From assembly GCA_003694175.1 (NCBI GenBank), contig RFKV01000016.1, positions 1 through 7,919 of the forward strand: a DNA stretch of 7,919 nt, in the 5' to 3' direction. The stretch is from Candidatus Dojkabacteria bacterium (GTDB taxonomy: Bacteria; Patescibacteriota; Dojkabacteria; J137). The translations under genes were made by a program, and so were the position numbers. The notes under the pieces were generated by a model. That model was not told the DNA's origin, did not search any database, and was given only the letters and a program-made list of their open reading frames with translations. Positions 6,368 to 7,919 of the stretch are shown one piece after another (the stretch's first letter is position 1; every line of letters begins with the position of its first letter).

Positions 6368-7117
6368 ATGAAACTAGTCGTTTCTGGTTTACCAGGTTGT
6401 GGTTCTTCTACTCTTGCTTTACTTTGCTCATATCTTTTTAACTTCAAACTTATCAAAGGATCTTCAAGTTTTAGATTTTTGGCAAAAAAACTTGGAGCCA
6501 AAACAAATCATGAAGAAACAATGCTTATTGAAAAAGAAATCCAACCATATTGGGGACCAATTTATGATAAATTTATTAGAAAAGTTTTAGAAGAGTTAGA
6601 TTTAGATAACATTTGTATAGATAGTGATATTGCTGGCTTCATGACAGATTCAAGGGAAGGTTTAGTGAGAGTCTTCTTGTACGCAGATCTTGATGAACGT
6701 ATCAAGAGATTTAAAAAAGATAAACGTGAGGCCTCAACTGATCTAATTTTAAAGATAGATAAAAAAATACAAAATGAATATAAGCAACTTTATGGTTTTG
6801 ATTTTCTAAACATTGAATATGTAAAAACAAAGTATGAACTATTAGTTGATAACTCGAATAAGTCAATTGCAGAAGAACTTAAAATAGTTTATGAATATAC
6901 AACCTCAAGAGGATATTTTAAAATTGACCTCAACGAATATGATTTCGAAAATTCTGAAAAAATATTCCTAGAAAAAGGGAAAGTTTTTTTTGAAGATCAA
7001 CTATACTTAAACAAAAACCTCATAGACGGTGAAGAAGTTGTGAGATTGGTCTGTAATCATATGCATGAGGATGTCGAAAAGTTGCCAAAAAAACTTGGAG
7101 AATTAATTTCAAATTGA
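6368..7117 (+). CDS. archaeal-type cytidylate-kinase-like P-loop protein
   Basis: This protein resembles the short archaeal/PF13189-like CMP kinases, which phosphorylate CMP or dCMP with ATP in the cytoplasm. It starts directly with the nucleotide-binding strand and loop, KLVVSGLPGCGSST. The P-loop (residues 7-14) has Ser where the GxxxxGK[ST] consensus has Lys. Archaeal CMP kinases can also lack this lysine (GSGTTT variants), so activity is not excluded. Family-like features follow: a DSDIAGF segment near 85-91, an RVFLYADLDERIKRF strand and helix (about 100-114), a basic lid region with DKREAS, then YKQLYGFDF and YELLVDNSNKS, matching the YGid...YDlviDTs pattern of the family. The kinase-like part covers about residues 1-185. 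The last 60 or so form an extra acidic/basic tail of unknown role, making 249 residues against roughly 180-200 usual. The annotation as a CMP kinase is by family pattern. A related P-loop kinase is possible. The gene is single and ends in TGA. Confidence 0.75.
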   Translation: MKLVVSGLPGCGSSTLALLCSYLFNFKLIKGSSSFRFLAKKLGAKTNHEETMLIEKEIQPYWGPIYDKFIRKVLEELDLDNICIDSDIAGFMTDSREGLVRVFLYADLDERIKRFKKDKREASTDLILKIDKKIQNEYKQLYGFDFLNIEYVKTKYELLVDNSNKSIAEELKIVYEYTTSRGYFKIDLNEYDFENSEKIFLEKGKVFFEDQLYLNKNLIDGEEVVRLVCNHMHEDVEKLPKKLGELISN

Positions 7118-7245
7118 GTAACTCAGTATCAAAGTTCAGTGCTCAAATTAATTAAACGACAGATTAATGTATTAGATAACCTGAGACACTATAAACACAA
7201 ATCTATCTAGTTTTTAATTAACACTAAACCAAGAATAATCATGAA
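7118..7245. other. convergent spacer without a clear terminator
   Basis: These 128 bases lie between the ends of the kinase gene and the flavoprotein gene. Both transcripts should end here. There are two TTAATTAA palindromes and one short T-run (7211-7215), but no G+C-rich stem followed by a T-tract, so I cannot name an intrinsic terminator. Confidence 0.4.
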
Positions 7246-7919
7246 CTACTTAAAACTAAAATCTTCATACTTAATTTGATTTTTTGATACACCCTCTTCC
7301 TGAAGCATCTTTGTTATACTTCTAATCATTAATTTTGGGCCACAAACAAAAAAGATAAAGTCTGTCAAATTGTTCCCTAAAAGTTTTTTGAAATAATTGA
7401 TGTCTAAAAAACCTTCAATATCAGATTGATGGTTAACAATTGTAAGCATTTTGACTTCTTTGGAGATACTTTCTAGTTCATTTAAGTAGATTGCATCAAC
7501 CTCATTTTTACATGAATATATCAGATATATTGGTCTTACATTTTCTCTGTATCTTAAATATCTAAGTATTGATAAAAAAGGAGTTATGCCAATACCCCCA
7601 GCTATGAAAACAACGCTTTTTGTTGAAGGAAATAATATTTGACCACTCTGATCCTGCCCAAACATTCCATGAGGTCCCCAAATTCTAACAACATCTCCTA
7701 CTTTCAAATTTTCTAATGATTTGGAAAAATCCCCTAAATTTTTAACACTGAAGCGAATTTTTTCACCCGGCATTGATGAAATAGTAAATGGATGAAGTTC
7801 TTTAGATATTTTAGGATTTGACACTACTGAAAAATTAACGAATTGACCTGGTTTAAACTTGAACTTAATGGACTCATCACTCAACTCAAATTCAATAATA
7901 TTTCCTTTTATTTCTACTC
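7246..7919 (-). CDS. FAD/NAD(P)-binding ferredoxin-reductase domain, ferric-reductase-like (5' partial)
   Basis: This is a flavoprotein electron-transfer domain that would move electrons from NAD(P)H through FAD to a haem or metal acceptor. The frame has no stop between 7246 and the right edge, and the residues beyond the apparent TTG start at 7884 (VEIKGNIIEFEL) continue the reductase beta-barrel. The gene is therefore cut by the window and that TTG is not the start. Over the 223 visible residues the order is PGQFVNF (23-29), the FAD motif HPFTISS (42-48), GPHGMFG (81-87), the NAD(P) loop AGGIGITP (106-113), and a C-terminal CGP (192-194) followed by the end EDFSFK. HPFTISS rather than RxYS is typical of ferric-reductase and NADPH-oxidase-like enzymes. 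Related proteins carry a multi-span haem membrane domain upstream, which would lie outside this window. The specific acceptor is unknown. Confidence 0.9.
   Translation of the reverse strand, partial: VEIKGNIIEFELSDESIKFKFKPGQFVNFSVVSNPKISKELHPFTISSMPGEKIRFSVKNLGDFSKSLENLKVGDVVRIWGPHGMFGQDQSGQILFPSTKSVVFIAGGIGITPFLSILRYLRYRENVRPIYLIYSCKNEVDAIYLNELESISKEVKMLTIVNHQSDIEGFLDINYFKKLLGNNLTDFIFFVCGPKLMIRSITKMLQEEGVSKNQIKYEDFSFK

Noticed and set aside
6399..6590. Second plus-strand frame within the kinase gene
   Set aside because: It overlaps the P-loop region of the kinase in another frame, and its translation has no recognisable features.
2225..7117. Use of UGA as glycine (genetic code 25, as in Gracilibacteria and SR1)
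   Set aside because: Three frames end in TGA (2225-2227, 5043-5045, 7115-7117), and the frame after the kinase stays open for about 30 further codons. However, the SDR, aldolase and DsbA genes are full length with no internal TGA, and the decayed region is also broken by TAA and TAG, so the standard code fits.

Overview
The window is AT-rich bacterial DNA with short, mostly prokaryotic-looking genes and standard code 11. The intact genes need no recoding, and three reading frames end in TGA. The mixture of genes suggests a reduced-genome bacterium, perhaps of the Patescibacteria/CPR type: a membrane-anchored DsbA-like thioredoxin-fold protein, an archaeal-type CMP kinase, a ferric-reductase-type flavoprotein and an E. 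coli FbaB-type class I aldolase. This placement is an inference from gene families. There is no rRNA, tRNA or marker gene here to confirm it.

Layout. On the + strand, a classical short-chain dehydrogenase (212-1003) sits behind a good sigma70-like promoter. It converges on a block of three minus-strand genes: dsbA-like (3335 down to 2418), a 63-residue single-span membrane protein one base downstream (2416-2225), and, after a 130-base gap, class I fructose-bisphosphate aldolase (2094-1024). From 3336 to 5042 no intact gene was found. About 1.1 kb of this stretch (3569-4713), read on the minus strand, is a patchwork of protein-like tracts broken by in-frame stops and frame changes, which I read as an eroded gene. 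Immediately upstream on the same strand is an intact, unrecognised gene of about 315 residues (5990-5043) with two short internal repeat expansions. A 329-base divergent spacer carries the promoter for a + strand archaeal-type cytidylate-kinase-like protein (6368-7117) whose P-loop lacks the usual lysine. The window closes with the C-terminal part of a minus-strand FAD/NAD(P)-binding reductase domain, whose frame runs off the right edge.

How the genes fit together. The aldolase (glycolysis/gluconeogenesis), the CMP kinase (nucleotide salvage) and the SDR are independent housekeeping or metabolic functions. The DsbA-like protein and the small membrane protein are probably co-transcribed and act at the membrane. 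The ferric-reductase-like flavoprotein would also be membrane-linked if its missing N-terminus carries the usual haem membrane domain. I did not find a convincing new defence or mobile system. The most unusual part is the decayed block next to the orphan gene.
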